Positions 1 to 8,155 of a stretch of DNA of 64,000 bases are shown here, in pieces. Location of the stretch: contig CAWGJH010000032.1 in the NCBI GenBank assembly GCA_963822695.1, positions 1 to 64,000 of the forward strand, given 5' to 3'. Each line of letters begins with the position of its first letter. The stretch's first letter is position 1. This DNA is from GCA-003244245 sp963822695. Its GTDB lineage: Bacteria > Actinomycetota > Actinomycetes > Mycobacteriales > Pseudonocardiaceae. The position numbers were made by a program, and so were the translations under genes. Under the pieces are notes generated by a model. The model was not told the origin of the DNA and did no database searches. It was given only the letters and a program-made list of their open reading frames with translations.

Positions 1-18
1 CCGTTGAGCTACGGGCGC
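1..18 (-). tRNA. tRNA-Arg, 5' fragment cut by the window edge
   Basis: Read on the minus strand these bases start GCGCCCGTAGCTCAACGG, the acceptor and D-arm start typical of actinobacterial tRNA-Arg (anticodon ACG). The anticodon lies outside the window, so the isotype is inferred from the 5' half and from the usual actinobacterial pairing of tRNA-Arg with tRNA-Ser(GCT). Confidence 0.7.
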
Positions 19-57
19 CTGTTCTGTTGTCGGCCAGCATAGTATCCAACCATTCGC

Positions 58-146
58 GGAGGCTCCGGGATTTGAACCCGGGAGGGGGCGTAACCCCCAA
101 CCGCATTAGCAGTGCGGCGCCATAGACCAGACTAGGCGAAGCCTCC
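58..146 (-). tRNA. tRNA-Ser (anticodon GCT)
   Basis: The minus strand folds as a class II tRNA of 89 nt. The 7-bp acceptor stem pairs GGAGGCT with AGCCTCC, the anticodon stem is CCGCA/TGCGG around the loop CTGCTAA (anticodon GCT), there is a long variable arm (GGGGGTTACGCCCCC), and the T-arm contains GGTTCAAATCC. No CCA is encoded. It lies 39 nt upstream of the partial tRNA-Arg on the same strand. Confidence 0.95.
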
Positions 147-295
147 CGGGGCCCTTCGAGGCCGCCAGACGAGCAGCCTACACAGTGGGCCCTTGATCAG
201 GCAAAGCGGGTAGCCGACCATCCGGTACCGCCAACGTCGCTGGTCACAGCTACGGGCGCACCAAACTGTCAGACCCCCGCCGTATCGTCGTTCCC

Positions 296-490
296 ATGGA
301 TGAGCCACTGCTGAAGATGGTCGCAGGGATGCCGCAGGCGCGGCTGAATCCCCTGGTCGCGGGCTACACCGGCGACCAGATCGAGGGTGCCGGAGCCAGT
401 GTGCACCGCAGCCGGCCGTCGCGTCACCTGACCTTCACCGTCACAACCGAGGGCACGGTCGACCTGGCGACGGCTGACCGCCGACCACAT
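296..490 (+). pseudogene. N-terminal fragment of an AraC-family regulator
   Basis: The frame starting at ATG 296 encodes residues RLNPLVAGYTGDQIEGAG, then HRSRPSRHLTF and a VDLA-like segment. This matches the N-terminal sensing region of a common actinobacterial AraC-family group (pattern VHRGLPSRHLTxIxSxxxxVDV). After about residue 60 the reading becomes Arg/Pro-rich and unrelated, and no AraC helix-turn-helix follows in any frame. I read it as a truncated remnant. Family recognition is by eye from the HRxxPSRHLTF signature. Confidence 0.55.
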
Positions 491-915
491 CCGGGTCCGG
501 GTAGCACGCTGGCCCGAGAGGTCGGCCCGCCTCTCGCCGGGGACGATCGGCGACGATGTCCGCTTACGCCGACGAGCAATCGCGGTCAGATCTCTCGATG
601 TGGATGACAAACTGCACATGAAGCATCGACATTGATGCGGTCATATTGCCATCGAATGCGTCACCGCGCCGTTCGAGATCTATCCTGGCAGAGTGATTGC
701 CAGGGCGGGAGCCCGCGCGCGCCACCATTACTATCAGCGCAGCAGCAACCCAGCATGATCACGATGTGCGGACGGATCCCAGAGCAACACAACATCCCAG
801 AGCAACACAACATACTGTATCATTCGTATGACCTCTCCTCCGACGAGGCAGAGTCGCTGTAAGCACGAGATTTCAATTTGCCCTGGACGATCTGGTGATG
901 ACGGGAGCATCTGAT
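491..915. other. Gap with no recognisable gene
   Basis: Between the AraC remnant and the small membrane-protein gene I see no convincing coding sequence. The stretch is less GC-rich than its surroundings and contains the 18-bp tandem repeat at 778-813. A promoter for the downstream cassette is probably here, but no clear -35/-10 pair could be assigned. Confidence 0.5.
778..813. repeat. Two tandem copies of an 18-bp unit
   Basis: The unit CCCAGAGCAACACAACAT occurs twice in direct succession without mismatch. It lies about 100 bp upstream of the small membrane-protein gene and could be a slippage duplication or a pair of binding sites. Nothing in the sequence decides between them. Confidence 0.85.
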
Positions 916-1131
916 ATGTTATCAAAAAACCTGACCGCCGAGCTGCGGGATAGAATAGGAGTGCTGATACATGTGATCGTCTCATTCGGTCGGGCATTTC
1001 TTAACAAAATGATCAGGTTGGGTGTCTGCGCTGTGAGCAGTGGTGGCGTAAGCGGGGCCTTGCTCACACTGGCTGTGCTGACCATCCTCACTAGGCAACC
1101 CAACCCGACTCCAGTCCCGTCACCCTCCTGA
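916..1131 (+). CDS. Small single-pass membrane protein paired with a NACHT NTPase (copy 1)
   Basis: A 71-residue protein of unknown function. The N-terminal half (NLTAELRDRIGVLIHV) is amphipathic and helical in character. It is followed by IRLGVCA, a hydrophobic segment at about residues 43-58 (SGALLTLAVLTILT) and a Pro/Thr/Ser tail. I chose ATG 916 because the homologous gene at 15996 starts at the same point and the surrounding DNA is alike (TATG-T-ATCAAA-AACCTGAC). A GGGAGC motif sits about 10 nt upstream. The paralogue shares NLTxEL, the IRLGVCA block, the membrane segment and the Pro-rich end. Both genes lie directly upstream of a NACHT gene on the same strand, so a functional partnership is inferred from the conserved pairing. 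No named domain is recognised. Confidence 0.7.
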   Translation: MLSKNLTAELRDRIGVLIHVIVSFGRAFLNKMIRLGVCAVSSGGVSGALLTLAVLTILTRQPNPTPVPSPS

Positions 1132-1444
1132 GCCGCCCAGGGTATCCTCACTCGATTAACCGCGACCGATTGATCGCGACGCCGACCAACGTCTCTGCGG
1201 CGCCGGGTGGATACCCGTACGGATCTAGGAACACATCCCAACCACCCACAAGAGCGCCCTAGGCAAGTCTAGCGCGGGGTCACCGCCAGGACAGGAAGCG
1301 TGAGAAGTTCCGGGTGGGAGAATAGGTACACGACATCACGATGACGCACCCTCATATACGGCACCACCGGCCGCGTATCGCGGAAGCGAACCAAGCCCGC
1401 TCTAGCTATAGGCACACAGGAATGTTTACGGCAGACTACTGAGC
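1132..1444. other. Leader between small gene and NACHT gene (copy 1)
   Basis: These 313 bp hold no convincing ORF. The last 14 bases before the NACHT start contain GCAGACTACTGAG (1431-1443), which recurs at the same place before the paralogue (16324-16336). No Shine-Dalgarno sequence is visible. The spacer is 129 bp in the second cassette, so most of it is not conserved. Confidence 0.5.
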
Positions 1445-4114
1445 ATGACGCTCAGTCGGCTGCCTCCCTGGTTCTGGATAGGGCTGTTACTGATCGTTGC
1501 GGCGACGGCGGCAGGCGTGATACTGACCGTCCGCTTTGAGGGGGAAGCGCTGGTTCAGACGCTTATCATCGTGGTCACTAGTGGGGCCAGTTCCACTGCT
1601 GGGTTATGGAGACTAGCGCGACCCACCGGGGCTGCGCAGTTGCCGTTGGGGCGGGCGGCGGATGAGCTGGCCGAGCAGCTGCGGCGGCAGTGGGAGCGGG
1701 CCGCCGCCGAGCGGAGGCTGACCTATCCAGAGCCGATTCCCGTGCAGTGGAGATGGTCACCCCGGCAGGTGGCCGGCCCGAGAGCGGAGGCGGTCGGCGG
1801 ATCTGGTGGGAGACGGTTCGCGCCGTTGCCCGGGATGGCGGCGGTCACCGCGGAACAGCTGCGCTCCGGGACGTTCAAGGATCTCCTCGGGATGTACGGG
1901 GGGCTAGGTTCTGGACGGGTGGTTATCCTGGGCGAGCCGGGCGCGGGGAAGAGCGGCGCCGGGATTCTGCTGCTGCGTGATGCGCTGGCCCACCGGGCCA
2001 CGGCGACGCCAAGGGACCGGGTGCCGGTGCCGGTGCTGGTCACCCCCGGGGGGTGGGATCCGACCGCTGCGCCTTTCGCCGAATGGCTGGCCGCCTATCT
2101 GGCACGGCGTTACGCCCTGTTGCGGGCTCCGGAGTACGGCGGTGATGCCGCGATGCGCCTCATCGAGGGCGGTCACCTGGCAGTGATCCTTGATGGGTTG
2201 GACGAGATGCCCGAAGCACTGCGCCCGGTGGCGCTGCGCGCACTGGATGAGCAGGTCACCTTCCGGCTGGTCGTGCTGACGCGCACCACGGAGTTGGTGG
2301 CCGCGATCAGGGATGGTCATCTGCGGGGGGCGGCGGCGCTGGAGTTCCTGCCGATCGGCCCGCTGCAGGCGGCCGAGTATCTGGCTAGCGGTCTGATCGA
2401 CCCGCTCCCTGCCCGATGGCAGCACGTGGTTACTCATCTGCGGGAGCATCCCGAGGGTGTGCTGGCCCAAGCGCTGGATACTCCGCTGATGCTGACCCTG
2501 GTCCGGGACACCTACGGCCCCGGAGATGCGGTCGATGAACTCATCGACGGTAGCCGGTTCCCCACTCGGGAGGCTGTCGAGGATCATCTTCTGGATCGGG
2601 TGCTGACCGCCGCGTACATCGTGCACCCGGGCCGACCGATCCCGCTGTATACCGTCGATCAGGCACGACGATGGTTGGGGCAGCTGGCCCACCGGATGAA
2701 CGAGGAAGGAACCCACGACCTGGCGTGGTGGCGAATTCCGCGCTGGGTGCCGGCCTGGCCTCGCGCTGGTGCCACGGTAGCCGTCATAGGCCTTGTCTCT
2801 GCGTTCCTCGTCTGGCCCCTCGCCGGACCCATAGCCCACATGCACCTTCTCGTGGGGTTCCAGGCCGGGCACCTGAGAGCATTCGCAGCCGTCTTCGCCA
2901 GGGGGCTCGGGTATGCGTTCATGTGTGGACCCGGGTTACTCCTCGAGTCCCCACCCGGTGGAGGATCTCCTCCACCGCAGGAGCGGCTGCGGTGGAGCAG
3001 GACCGAGATCTTCATGATTCTCCTTCTTGGGGTCGGTGTCGGGGTCGGGTCCGGGCTTGAGCACGGGCTCCTGGGCGGGCCCAAGTACGGGCTCGTGAGC
3101 GGGCTGGTGTCTAGTTTCGTGGTCGGGCTTGGGTTTGTACTGGGCGGAGGACCGCCTCAGCGGCTGGGTTGGCTGCGATGGAGCAGAACTGATACCCGCA
3201 CGAATCTCCGCACCGGGCTCGTGGTCGGACTTGTGGTCGGACTCGTGGTCGGGTTCGCGTACGGGTTCGGGTACGGGTTCGGGTACGGGTTCAAATTCGG
3301 ATTCATGGTCGGAATCGGATACATGTTGGTGATCGTGGTCGGTGGACGGACTTCCCAGCAGCGGAGCCAGCTCCAGTGGAGCAGGACCAATACCCTCACA
3401 ACTCTCCTCATCGGGCTCGTCATCGCAATCGTGAGCACAGGCGGCTACGGAATCATCTACGTTCTCATCGTCATGCTCGGCGGACGACCTTCTCAGCAGC
3501 GGAGTCAGCTCCGGTGGAGCAGAACTACTACCCCAACAGCGCTCCTGACCGGGCTCGTGGCCGGGCCCGTTTACTGGCTCTGGTACCAGTTCACGCTCGG
3601 CAGTGGGTATGAGCCCATCCTCACGTTGGGGCTCACGCTTGGGCTCGGCTTCGGACTGACGGCCGGGCTTTTGCTGGGGTCCAGACCACCAATGGAGGCC
3701 ACTAGTCCGCTGGATCCCCAGTCATTGTGGCGCCGGGAGCGTCAGGGCGGCCTCGTGGCTGGGCTCGTGGTCGGGTTCGTGGTCGGGCTCGAGTACGGGC
3801 TCGTGAACGCGCTTTTGAACGGACTCCCGGACGCGCTCGTGTACGGACTCACGGGCGGGCTCGTGGCCGGGCTCGGTTCAGGGTTGGTGTCCTCCGCCAC
3901 CTGGGCGACCGCGCTCGCCAACGCACAGCTGCAGCGTCGAGACAAGGCCCCGGCACATCTGCTGCGGTTCCTTGACGATGCTCGTCAGCGTCAGGTCCTG
4001 CGAACGGTCGGCCCGGTGTATCAATTTCGGGATACCCGGCTCCAAAACCGGCTCGCCGAGGAGTACGAGACCATGTTAGGAGAAACCTCAGGTCCCTATG
4101 CCGTCCCCGCCTAG
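1445..4114 (+). CDS. NACHT NTPase with glycine-rich multi-pass membrane C-terminus (copy 1)
   Basis: 889 residues. Two N-terminal membrane helices (about 9-29 and 36-56) precede a conserved linker (LGRAADELAEQLRRQWERAA, PVQWRWS). The NACHT ATPase follows, with Walker A GEPGAGKS at 163-170 and Walker B LAVILDGLDE at about 245-254. The C-terminal half from about residue 440 is a long glycine-rich membrane region. In it the soluble motif (L/Q)RWSRTxTxT recurs four times between hydrophobic stretches rich in GLVVGL. The end is soluble (LLRFLDDARQRQVLRTVGPV, YQFRDTRLQ). NACHT proteins are STAND NTPases and several bacterial ones act in phage defence. That role is inference here, as is signalling through the membrane. 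ATG 1445 aligns exactly with the paralogue's start. The 3' end overlaps the convergent synthetase gene by 4 bp. Confidence 0.85.
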   Translation: MTLSRLPPWFWIGLLLIVAATAAGVILTVRFEGEALVQTLIIVVTSGASSTAGLWRLARPTGAAQLPLGRAADELAEQLRRQWERAAAERRLTYPEPIPVQWRWSPRQVAGPRAEAVGGSGGRRFAPLPGMAAVTAEQLRSGTFKDLLGMYGGLGSGRVVILGEPGAGKSGAGILLLRDALAHRATATPRDRVPVPVLVTPGGWDPTAAPFAEWLAAYLARRYALLRAPEYGGDAAMRLIEGGHLAVILDGLDEMPEALRPVALRALDEQVTFRLVVLTRTTELVAAIRDGHLRGAAALEFLPIGPLQAAEYLASGLIDPLPARWQHVVTHLREHPEGVLAQALDTPLMLTLVRDTYGPGDAVDELIDGSRFPTREAVEDHLLDRVLTAAYIVHPGRPIPLYTVDQARRWLGQLAHRMNEEGTHDLAWWRIPRWVPAWPRAGATVAVIGLVSAFLVWPLAGPIAHMHLLVGFQAGHLRAFAAVFARGLGYAFMCGPGLLLESPPGGGSPPPQERLRWSRTEIFMILLLGVGVGVGSGLEHGLLGGPKYGLVSGLVSSFVVGLGFVLGGGPPQRLGWLRWSRTDTRTNLRTGLVVGLVVGLVVGFAYGFGYGFGYGFKFGFMVGIGYMLVIVVGGRTSQQRSQLQWSRTNTLTTLLIGLVIAIVSTGGYGIIYVLIVMLGGRPSQQRSQLRWSRTTTPTALLTGLVAGPVYWLWYQFTLGSGYEPILTLGLTLGLGFGLTAGLLLGSRPPMEATSPLDPQSLWRRERQGGLVAGLVVGFVVGLEYGLVNALLNGLPDALVYGLTGGLVAGLGSGLVSSATWATALANAQLQRRDKAPAHLLRFLDDARQRQVLRTVGPVYQFRDTRLQNRLAEEYETMLGETSGPYAVPA

Positions 4115-6147
4115 CCGCCGGTAGTGGTGGCGCCCGCTCGCGGTGGTGGCCGATGTGGTTCCGCACGCAGCTCCACAAACGGTCGAAGCGAGTCCGGGTT
4201 GCGCAAAGCGCCGGGGCTGAGCGCGCGCGCCGGGTCCATGCCGGCGAGGATTTTCTTCACCGGCACCTCGCATTTCTTGCCGCTGAGGGTACGGGGCACC
4301 TCCTCGACCACGATGAACCGGTTGGGCACGTGCCGTGGCGACAAGCTCTCCCGTAGCGCCACGCGCAGCCGCAGCTCGACGTCGGCCGGCGACACCCCGG
4401 CCGCGAGCACCAGAAAACAGAGCAGTTCACCCTCCTGGCCAGCGCCGGAGGTGTCGATGACCAGTGAGTCGAGCACCTCATCCAGGCCCTCGACCACCGC
4501 GTAGAACTCGGCGGTGCCCATCCGCACACCACCGCGGTTGAGCGTGGCGTCCGATCGGCCGTAGATCACGCACGAGCCCCGCGGGGTGATCTTGATCCAG
4601 TCACCGTGCCGCCAAAGACCCGGGTAGACGTCGAAGTACGCCTCGCGCAGCCGGGTGCCGTCCGGATCGGCCCAGAAGCAGACCGGCATCGAGGGCATCG
4701 GCTTGGTGATCACCAGTTCGCCCACCTCGTCGAACAACTGCGCCCCGGTCTCATCCAAGGCCACCACCGCGGCGCCCAGCGCGCGGCAGGAGATCTCGCC
4801 CTCCCAGACCGGCACATTCGGCGCGGCGCAGACGAAGGCCGCACACAGGTCGGTCCCCCCGGACACCGAGCAGATCTGCACGGCTGGGCTGATCTCGTCG
4901 GCGATCCAGCGGAACCCCTCCGGCGGCAGCGGCGCCCCGGTGGAGCCGATCGCCCGCAGCGCGGTGAGGTCGCATCGGGTGCCAGGCCGCAGGCCAGCCT
5001 TGCGGCAGGACTGGATGAACGGCGCGGACGTGCCAAAATAGCTGACGCGCTCCTCGGCGGCCAGCCGCCACAGCGCGCCGAGGTCGGGGTGGGCCGGGCT
5101 GCCGTCGTAAAGCACGATCGTGGCGCCCACCAGCAGGCCACTGACCAGGAGGTTCCACATCATCCAGCCGGTGGTGGTGAACCAGAACACCCGCTCCCCC
5201 GGCCCGAGATCAGCCTGCAGCAGCCACGCCTTGAGGTGCTCCACGATGATCCCGCCGTGGCCCTGCACGATGCCCTTGGGCAGCCCGGTGGTGCCCGAGG
5301 AATAGAGCACCCACAGCGAGTGGTCGAAGTCCACGACCTCGAATGCCAGCTGCGCGCCAGAGTGCGCGGCAAGCAAGTCCTCCCAGCGTGGCGCTGGGAC
5401 GACCCGTGAGTGGCGATGCGAGTTATAACTCGCATCGCCACTCACGGGTCCGGAGGACATCAGCACTGTCGCGGACAAGCTCGGTAGTGCTGCGCGCAGG
5501 GCATCCACCGTGGACCGGACATCGAACGACTTGCCGCCGTAGCCGTAGCTGCCCACCGCGATCAGCACGGTGGGCGCAAGCTGGGTGAACCGGTCGGCGA
5601 CCGCCCGGATCCCGAAGTCCGGCGAGCAGGACGACCAGATGGCGCCCAGGCTGGCGGTGGCGAGGAACGCCACCACGGCGTCCGGCGAGTTCGGTGCCAA
5701 CGCGACCACCCGGTCGCCCCGGCACACACCGAGCGACGCCAGCGCCGAGCGCGCCGCGGCCACCCGCTGCCGTAGCAGCCCGAAGCTCAGCTGATCCCGA
5801 GAACCGTCCTCGCGACGGAAGATCACCGCCAGGTCGTCATCACCCTTACCGGGCCCGGGAGCCAGGGCATGCTCGGCGTAGTTCAGCGTCGCCCCCGGAA
5901 ACCACCGCGCCCCTGGCATTGATCCGTCGGTGAGCACCCGCGCTGGCGCGGCGTGGAAGCGGACACCGACGAACTCGGCGAACGACCCCCAGAACCCCTC
6001 CAGGTCGGCCACCGACCAACGCCACAGCGCATCGTAGTCAGCCACGACAACCCCCCGGGTGGACGCCAACCACCCGCGGAAAGCCGCCATCTGGGAGCGG
6101 GCGGCCGTGGCAGGGTCAGGCCGCCAGAGGATCCGGGGCTCGCTCAT
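4111..6147 (-). CDS. aacS: Acetoacetyl-CoA synthetase
   Basis: 678 residues, the usual length for acetoacetate-CoA ligase, which activates acetoacetate with ATP and CoA through an acyl-adenylate. The adenylate-forming core motif LYSSGTTGLPKGIVQGHGG is intact, as are the GDRVVALAPNSPDAVVAF region and the C-terminal RTLSGKKCEVPVKKIL with the catalytic lysine. The N-terminus (FRGWLASTRGV, WSVADLEGFW) is family-typical. The oddity is residues 233-249 (PVSGDASYN then SHRHSRV), which are encoded by a perfect palindrome that recurs elsewhere in the window. The frame stays open through it, so the gene is probably functional with an extra surface loop. It converges on the NACHT gene and is followed upstream by a tandem repeat and the hydrolase gene. 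Confidence 0.93.
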   Translation of the reverse strand: MSEPRILWRPDPATAARSQMAAFRGWLASTRGVVVADYDALWRWSVADLEGFWGSFAEFVGVRFHAAPARVLTDGSMPGARWFPGATLNYAEHALAPGPGKGDDDLAVIFRREDGSRDQLSFGLLRQRVAAARSALASLGVCRGDRVVALAPNSPDAVVAFLATASLGAIWSSCSPDFGIRAVADRFTQLAPTVLIAVGSYGYGGKSFDVRSTVDALRAALPSLSATVLMSSGPVSGDASYNSHRHSRVVPAPRWEDLLAAHSGAQLAFEVVDFDHSLWVLYSSGTTGLPKGIVQGHGGIIVEHLKAWLLQADLGPGERVFWFTTTGWMMWNLLVSGLLVGATIVLYDGSPAHPDLGALWRLAAEERVSYFGTSAPFIQSCRKAGLRPGTRCDLTALRAIGSTGAPLPPEGFRWIADEISPAVQICSVSGGTDLCAAFVCAAPNVPVWEGEISCRALGAAVVALDETGAQLFDEVGELVITKPMPSMPVCFWADPDGTRLREAYFDVYPGLWRHGDWIKITPRGSCVIYGRSDATLNRGGVRMGTAEFYAVVEGLDEVLDSLVIDTSGAGQEGELLCFLVLAAGVSPADVELRLRVALRESLSPRHVPNRFIVVEEVPRTLSGKKCEVPVKKILAGMDPARALSPGALRNPDSLRPFVELRAEPHRPPPRAGATTTGG
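5401..5450. repeat. Palindromic element, copy A (inside acetoacetyl-CoA synthetase)
   Basis: A perfect 50-bp palindrome with 25-bp arms and no loop. Its 46-bp core (5403-5448) begins CCCGTGAGTGGCGATGCGAG. The same 46-bp core recurs at 8095-8140 and 50285-50330. Here it is translated in frame as PVSGDAS-xx-SHRHSR within a protein-coding gene. Confidence 0.95.
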
Positions 6148-6157
6148 GTCCCGTTCC

Positions 6158-6195
6158 TAGCAAAGGTAAGCGCGCTAGCAAAGGCAAGCGCGCTA
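6158..6195. repeat. Two tandem copies of an 18-bp unit between genes
   Basis: The unit TAGCAAAGG(T/C)AAGCGCGC occurs twice (6158-6175 and 6176-6193) between the synthetase start and the stop codon of the hydrolase gene. The second copy runs into that stop codon. The synthetase start codon at 6147 has its GGGAC ribosome-binding sequence just before the array. Confidence 0.85.
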
Positions 6196-6873
6196 GCGCA
6201 GATGACCGCCGAACCAGTTGAGCGTTCGGGCCCACGCCTCCGGCGCGACGGACTGGTCAGTGTCAAAGTGGCAGTACACCAGGTCGGTGGCGACCTGGGC
6301 GGAATGGGCAGCGTCCCGCAGCTTGTGCACCTCCTCCTCGGGCACCTCGCCATCCTGGCTGTAGATGCCCAGCCACGGGCAACGCAGGTCAGGCGCAACG
6401 TCCACCAGCGCAGGCAACCTCGCCGCCACCGGCTGCATCACGCTGGCCCCGCCGATGGTCACCGCGGCACCAAGATCACGCTGAGTGGCGACGATGAGCG
6501 CCACGGCGCCGCCCAGCCCGAAGCCCACCACGCCGGTCCGGTCGGCGGTCACACCACGCCGCGCCAGCCAGCCGAAGACGGCGTCGGTGTCGGCGTGCAC
6601 GGACTCCGCAGTCAGCCACTCGACGTGGTTGCCTGCGGTGTCCCCGTCCCCGGGCAGCTCATCGACACCGTCCCGGTGGTAAAGATGCGGGATCACGGCC
6701 AGCCAGCCCTCACCGGCCAACCCAGCGGCGAGCCGCCAGACGGCGTCGGTGACACCGCGGGCCTCAGGCTCGACGACGATGCCGCCGCGGACCGCAGATT
6801 CCGGGACAGCGACGGTCAGCCGAAGCCTAGTACCGTCGGAAAACAGGACCTGCTCAAGGCTACGCTGCGTCAT
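6193..6873 (-). CDS. Dienelactone-hydrolase family protein lacking the nucleophile
   Basis: 226 residues with an alpha/beta-hydrolase layout like dienelactone hydrolases: GGIVVEPEARG near the oxyanion strand, then VVGFGLGGAVAL at the nucleophile elbow, and YSQDGEVPEEEV where the acidic residue sits. In active family members the elbow reads GFC(F/M)GG; here the cysteine position is glycine. The usual HxF around the catalytic histidine is also not evident (VYCHFDTDQS). The fold call is firm, but the usual hydrolytic activity is doubtful. It follows the synthetase on the same strand with about 45 bp between them, so cotranscription is possible. A binding or regulatory role is one alternative. 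Confidence 0.75.
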   Translation of the reverse strand: MTQRSLEQVLFSDGTRLRLTVAVPESAVRGGIVVEPEARGVTDAVWRLAAGLAGEGWLAVIPHLYHRDGVDELPGDGDTAGNHVEWLTAESVHADTDAVFGWLARRGVTADRTGVVGFGLGGAVALIVATQRDLGAAVTIGGASVMQPVAARLPALVDVAPDLRCPWLGIYSQDGEVPEEEVHKLRDAAHSAQVATDLVYCHFDTDQSVAPEAWARTLNWFGGHLR

Positions 6874-7037
6874 GGCCCACCCATTCCTCGACGGTGAACA
6901 TAGGGTGAGCGGGTATCCTACCGAGTCAGCAGTGACAACCTCGAAAAATCACCTGTTCGTGCTGCTCAGCGGCATCCGCCGCAGTGCGGGTGAAGGTCCA
7001 CTCGAGCTGCCGCCACGCGCGCCGCGGAGGAGACGTG

Positions 7038-8117
7038 ATGACCGCTCGCATCAGGCCTGACCTCGACTCATGGCCCGGGTACGTCCCCGGTCGCCACATC
7101 CCGGGCGCGGTGAAACTGGCCAGTAACGAGGTGTCCACAGGCCCGTTGCCCAGCGTCATCGCGGCAATCTCCGACGCCGCCGCAGGTGCCAACCGCTACC
7201 CGGATAACCAGGCAACCGCGTTGGTGGACCGCCTCGCGCTCCAGCTGGACGTGCCGCCGTCCCAGCTCGTCGTCGGCTGCGGGTCGGTGATGCTGTGCCA
7301 GCAGCTGGTGCAGGCCACCTGCGGGCCGGCCGATGAGGTGCTCTTCGCCTGGCGCTCGTTTGAGGCCTACCCGATTATCACCCACGTCCTCGGGGCTCAG
7401 CAGCGCACGGTGCCGCTGCGTGCCGACCACAGCCACGACCTGGCCGCGATGCTCAGCGCGATCACCCCAGCGACCCGGCTGGTCTTCGTCTGCAATCCCA
7501 ACAACCCCACCGGCACGGCCGTGCGGGGCGAGGAGCTGGTCGCGTTCCTCGACGCGGTACCCGACGGCGTCCTGGTCGCCCTCGACGAGGCCTACCACGA
7601 GTTCGTCACCGATCCCGCAGTTCCCGACGGCATGGCGCTGTGTCACGACCGGGGTCACCGTCCGCAGCACCGTCGGGACAACCTCGCGGTGCTGCGGACC
7701 TTCTCCAAGGCCTATGGGCTGGCCGGCCTGCGGGTCGGGTATTGCGTGGCGCCGGAGCCAGTCGCCACGGCACTGCGCACGGTGGCCGTACCGTTCAGCG
7801 TCAACTCACTGGCCCAGGCCGCCGCGCTGGCCAGCCTCGATGTCGAGGACGAGTTGCTGGCCCGCTGCCGGGAGGTGGCCGCCGAGCGGGACCGGGTGCG
7901 CGCCGAGCTGCTCGCGATGGGCTATCCCGTGCCGGATTCACAAGCCAACTTCGTCTGGCTGCCGCTGGGTGAGCGGACCGCCGCCTTCCACGAGCACTGC
8001 CTCGAACACAAGATCGTGATCCGCCCGTTCCCCGCTGATGGTGCCCGCGTCACCATCAGCGACGCGAGCGAGAACGAGATGTTCTTGGCCGCAGCCCGTG
8101 AGTGGCGATACCAGTGA
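7038..8117 (+). CDS. Histidinol-phosphate/aromatic aminotransferase (HisC family)
   Basis: 359-residue PLP-dependent class I/II aminotransferase. The signature blocks are YPGRHIPGAVKLASNE-like substrate entry (PGYVPGRHIPGAVKLASNE), NPNNPTGT at about 153-160, DEAYHEF at about 183-189 and the PLP lysine in TFSKAYGLAGLRVGY (Lys224). The family transfers the amino group from glutamate to imidazole-acetol phosphate or to phenylpyruvate. A lone copy outside a his operon resembles mycobacterial hisC2/pat, so substrate is uncertain. ATG 7038 is preceded by GGAGGAGAC, which is better than the longer frame start at 6984. The last codons (EWRYQ, stop) lie inside palindromic element copy B. The gene is divergent from the hydrolase and convergent with moaA. 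Confidence 0.88.
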   Translation: MTARIRPDLDSWPGYVPGRHIPGAVKLASNEVSTGPLPSVIAAISDAAAGANRYPDNQATALVDRLALQLDVPPSQLVVGCGSVMLCQQLVQATCGPADEVLFAWRSFEAYPIITHVLGAQQRTVPLRADHSHDLAAMLSAITPATRLVFVCNPNNPTGTAVRGEELVAFLDAVPDGVLVALDEAYHEFVTDPAVPDGMALCHDRGHRPQHRRDNLAVLRTFSKAYGLAGLRVGYCVAPEPVATALRTVAVPFSVNSLAQAAALASLDVEDELLARCREVAAERDRVRAELLAMGYPVPDSQANFVWLPLGERTAAFHEHCLEHKIVIRPFPADGARVTISDASENEMFLAAAREWRYQ

Positions 8118-8140
8118 TAGCTCGCATCGCCACTCACGGG
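8095..8140. repeat. Palindromic element, copy B (3' end of the aminotransferase gene)
   Basis: 46 bp with the same outer 15 bp on each arm as copies A and C (CCCGTGAGTGGCGAT) but several mismatches near the centre. It supplies the last codons and stop of the aminotransferase in a different frame from copies A and C, and lies between two convergent genes, so it may also end transcription. It is followed by TTATCCACA, as is copy C. Confidence 0.9.
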
Positions 8141-8155
8141 TTATCCACAGGGGGC

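Noticed and set aside
632..862. 76-codon frame across the 18-bp tandem repeat
   Set aside because: No ribosome-binding site, no recognisable motif, and residues over the repeat simply duplicate.
3200..3960. Repeated GGGCTCGTGGTC-like DNA in the NACHT genes considered as a minisatellite or CRISPR
   Set aside because: Repeats are irregular, have no spacers and encode an in-frame glycine-rich membrane domain. No CRISPR array is seen anywhere in the window.
8095..8140. Palindromic element copy B considered only as a terminator
   Set aside because: It may terminate transcription, but the same sequence inside two coding regions shows it is a dispersed element first.
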